From Lacrimispora celerecrescens (GTDB lineage Bacteria > Bacillota > Clostridia > Lachnospirales > Lachnospiraceae): DNA of 64,000 bases. The notes beneath the pieces are model-generated. The model did not search any database. It was not told where the DNA came from and worked only from the letters and a program-made list of their open reading frames with translations. A program made the position numbers and the translations under genes. Positions 62,300 to 64,000 of the stretch are shown piece by piece (the stretch's first letter is position 1; the number at the start of each line of letters is the position of its first letter). Location of the stretch: assembly GCF_000732605.1 (NCBI RefSeq), contig NZ_JPME01000011.1, forward strand, positions 1 to 64,000. Direction: 5' to 3'.

Positions 62300-64000
62300 A
62301 TGAGTGTTTTCAGAAAAGAAAATAACTGCCTGAAATTCCATTATGATGCGGAAGAGCTGTGGATTCAGCCCTGGGGTGCCAACAGCTTTCGCGTGAGGGC
62401 TTCGAAAATGGATAAGATGCAGGAAGAGGACTGGGCGCTTTCCATGAAACCGGAAGACATGCAGCCTGAGATTAAAATAGAAAAGGACTTTGCAAGCATT
62501 CGGAACGGAAAAATTGAGGCCAGGATCTCCCGATATGGGAAGCTGACTTTTTATAATCAGAGAGGAGAAGTACTACTTGATGAGTATTTAAGGAACCGTA
62601 TGGATGTGTTTGCTGATTACTGCAGTGCTCTGGATGTGGAAGCAAGAGAATTCAAGCCCATCCTGGGGGGAGATTATCATTTATCCATGCGCTTTGTATC
62701 AAATCCGGACGAAAAGATATATGGAATGGGCCAGTATCAACAGCCTTATCTGAACTTAAAGGGAACCGATCTGGAGCTGGCTCAGAGGAACTCCCAGGCA
62801 AGCGTTCCTTTTGCCATATCCTCTCTGGGCTATGGCTTTCTCTGGAACAATCCAGCGGTGGGAAGAGTTTTTTTCGGCAAGAACATTACAACCTGGGAAG
62901 CATATTCCACCAAGGGGCTGGATTATTGGATTACGGCAGAGGATACGCCTGCGAAAATCGAAGAGGCTTATGCAAAGGTTTCCGGAACGGTCCCAATGAT
63001 GCCGGAATATGCCATGGGATTCTGGCAATGCAAGCTGCGGTATCAGACACAGGATGAGCTCTTAGAGGTAGCAAGAGAGTATAGAAGGAGAGGGCTTTCT
63101 ATCTCTGTGATCGTAATTGATTATTTCCATTGGCCATTACAGGGAGACTGGAAGTTTGATTTAACATATTGGCCCGATCCGGATGCCATGATCAGGGAAC
63201 TTAAGGAGATGGGGATCGAGCTCATGGTATCCATATGGCCCACCGTAGATTACCGCAGTGAAAACTTCCAGGAGATGAAAGAAAAAGGGTACTTGATCCG
63301 AACAGACAGGGGATTCCGGATAGCAATGGATTTCCAGGGAAATACGGTTCATTTTGATGCTACGAATCCGAAGGCCAGGCAATATGTATGGCAAAAGGCA
63401 AAAGAAAATTATTATGACAAAGGAATCCGGGTATTCTGGCTTGATGAAGCAGAACCGGAATATAGCATTTACGATTTTGACAATTACCGTTATTATTTGG
63501 GATCCAATGTGCAGATCGGGAATATCTATCCGGCCATGTATGCTAAGGCCTTTTTTGACGGTATGAAAGCAGAAGGGCAGGAGAATATCATTAATCTGCT
63601 TCGTTGTGCATGGGCCGGTTCTCAAAAATATGGAGCTCTTGTCTGGTCGGGGGATATCCATTCCAGCTTCGGAAGCCTTCGGAACCAGTTGGCAGCAGGG
63701 CTTAACATGGGGATCGCGGGAATTCCCTGGTGGACTACCGATATCGGGGGATTTCATGGAGGCGATCCAAAAGATCCGGAATTTCAGGAACTTCTGATCC
63801 GATGGTTTGAATATGGAACGTTTTGCCCGGTCATGCGTCTTCATGGTTACCGGGAACCGTTAAAAGAACCCATGGGAACGGAAGGCGGTGCGGCCTGTGT
63901 TTCCGGTGCAGATAATGAGGTCTGGTCTTTTGGGGAGGAAGCGTATGAGATCTGCAGAACATATTTGCAGATAAGAGATCATATGAAGCCATATATTACG
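62300..64000 (+). CDS. Glycoside hydrolase family 31, alpha-xylosidase-like (3' end outside window)
   Basis: The frame from ATG 62300 (AAAGGGG nine bases upstream) stays open for 567 codons to the window end. An N-terminal galactose-mutarotase-like beta domain (residues 1-225; IYGMGQYQQPYLNLKGTDLEL) is followed by the GH31 barrel: MPEYAMGFWQCKLRYQTQDELLEVAREYRRRGL, VIVIDYFHWPLQGDWKFD, the nucleophile motif VFWLDEAEPE (aspartate near residue 389) and AGSQKYGALVWSGD with the acid-base aspartate near 453. The WLDEAEP form is seen in alpha-xylosidases. No signal peptide, so it acts on imported sugar. About 100 or more C-terminal residues are missing. Confidence 0.9.
   Translation, partial: MSVFRKENNCLKFHYDAEELWIQPWGANSFRVRASKMDKMQEEDWALSMKPEDMQPEIKIEKDFASIRNGKIEARISRYGKLTFYNQRGEVLLDEYLRNRMDVFADYCSALDVEAREFKPILGGDYHLSMRFVSNPDEKIYGMGQYQQPYLNLKGTDLELAQRNSQASVPFAISSLGYGFLWNNPAVGRVFFGKNITTWEAYSTKGLDYWITAEDTPAKIEEAYAKVSGTVPMMPEYAMGFWQCKLRYQTQDELLEVAREYRRRGLSISVIVIDYFHWPLQGDWKFDLTYWPDPDAMIRELKEMGIELMVSIWPTVDYRSENFQEMKEKGYLIRTDRGFRIAMDFQGNTVHFDATNPKARQYVWQKAKENYYDKGIRVFWLDEAEPEYSIYDFDNYRYYLGSNVQIGNIYPAMYAKAFFDGMKAEGQENIINLLRCAWAGSQKYGALVWSGDIHSSFGSLRNQLAAGLNMGIAGIPWWTTDIGGFHGGDPKDPEFQELLIRWFEYGTFCPVMRLHGYREPLKEPMGTEGGAACVSGADNEVWSFGEEAYEICRTYLQIRDHMKPYIT

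Overview
This window looks like chromosome from a spore-forming, strictly anaerobic member of the Clostridia, most likely a Lachnospiraceae species of the Lacrimispora / Clostridium saccharolyticum type. The reasons are a Bacillus-like sporulation and cell-division gene string, two rubrerythrins under a PerR-type regulator, several YesM/YesN two-component systems beside sugar ABC transporters, and moderate GC with strong AGGAGG ribosome binding sites. The genus is an inference from gene content and protein style; no database was searched.

Layout. 1-6.1 kb: a five-gene operon for an Fbp/Afu-type ABC transporter (binding protein cut by the window edge, ATPase, fused double permease) with its own sensor kinase and AraC-type response regulator. 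6.2-9.7 kb (minus strand): rubrerythrin, reverse rubrerythrin, perR with two PerR-like palindromes, then a LysR regulator coupled to a PHP phosphoesterase. 9.8-18.1 kb (plus): housekeeping genes, namely an S1-domain protein, a RelQ alarmone synthetase, a membrane glycerophosphodiesterase, dtd, an M18 aminopeptidase, a trigger-factor/FKBP lipoprotein, xpt and a Cof-type HAD phosphatase. 18.2-20.6 kb: a frameshifted FAD oxidoreductase and a TPR membrane protein. 20.7-34.9 kb: the conserved string pth, mfd, spoVT, mazG, hup, rqcP, yabP, yabQ, divIC, spoIIE, tilS, hpt, ftsH, the same order as in Bacillus subtilis with hup and small genes inserted. 35-37.6 kb: a frameshifted GH13 glycosidase, then tRNA-Tyr and tRNA-Leu. 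37.7-40.3 kb: a LysR regulator divergent from aspartase.

40.3-46.9 kb (minus) holds the most interesting unit: VTC-domain polymerase, DUF4956 membrane protein, CotH-like kinase, OmpR-type response regulator and sensor kinase in one operon, preceded by a secreted protein made of three 61-residue repeats. Both promoters of this region carry arrays of a GTTCAG hexamer spaced exactly 11 bp apart, which ties them into one small regulon, probably of the embedded response regulator.

47-64 kb carries two separate carbohydrate loci. Each has a YesM/YesN two-component pair, a lipoprotein binding protein, two permeases and a glycosidase (GHL6-like in one, GH31 in the other, cut by the window end). A decayed IclR-type fragment lies between them.

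Four genes carry single-base frameshifts, all at or beside runs of one base (G5, A7 and A9 tracts and a short C run). This pattern fits sequencing error better than biology, though slippage is possible at the two A tracts. Two regulatory designs in the sporulation string stand out: a spoIIE promoter with a 21-bp spacer and 0A-like boxes, and a perfect 13-bp hairpin that would hide the yabP ribosome binding site on read-through mRNA but not on mRNA started from a sigma-E-like promoter inside it.
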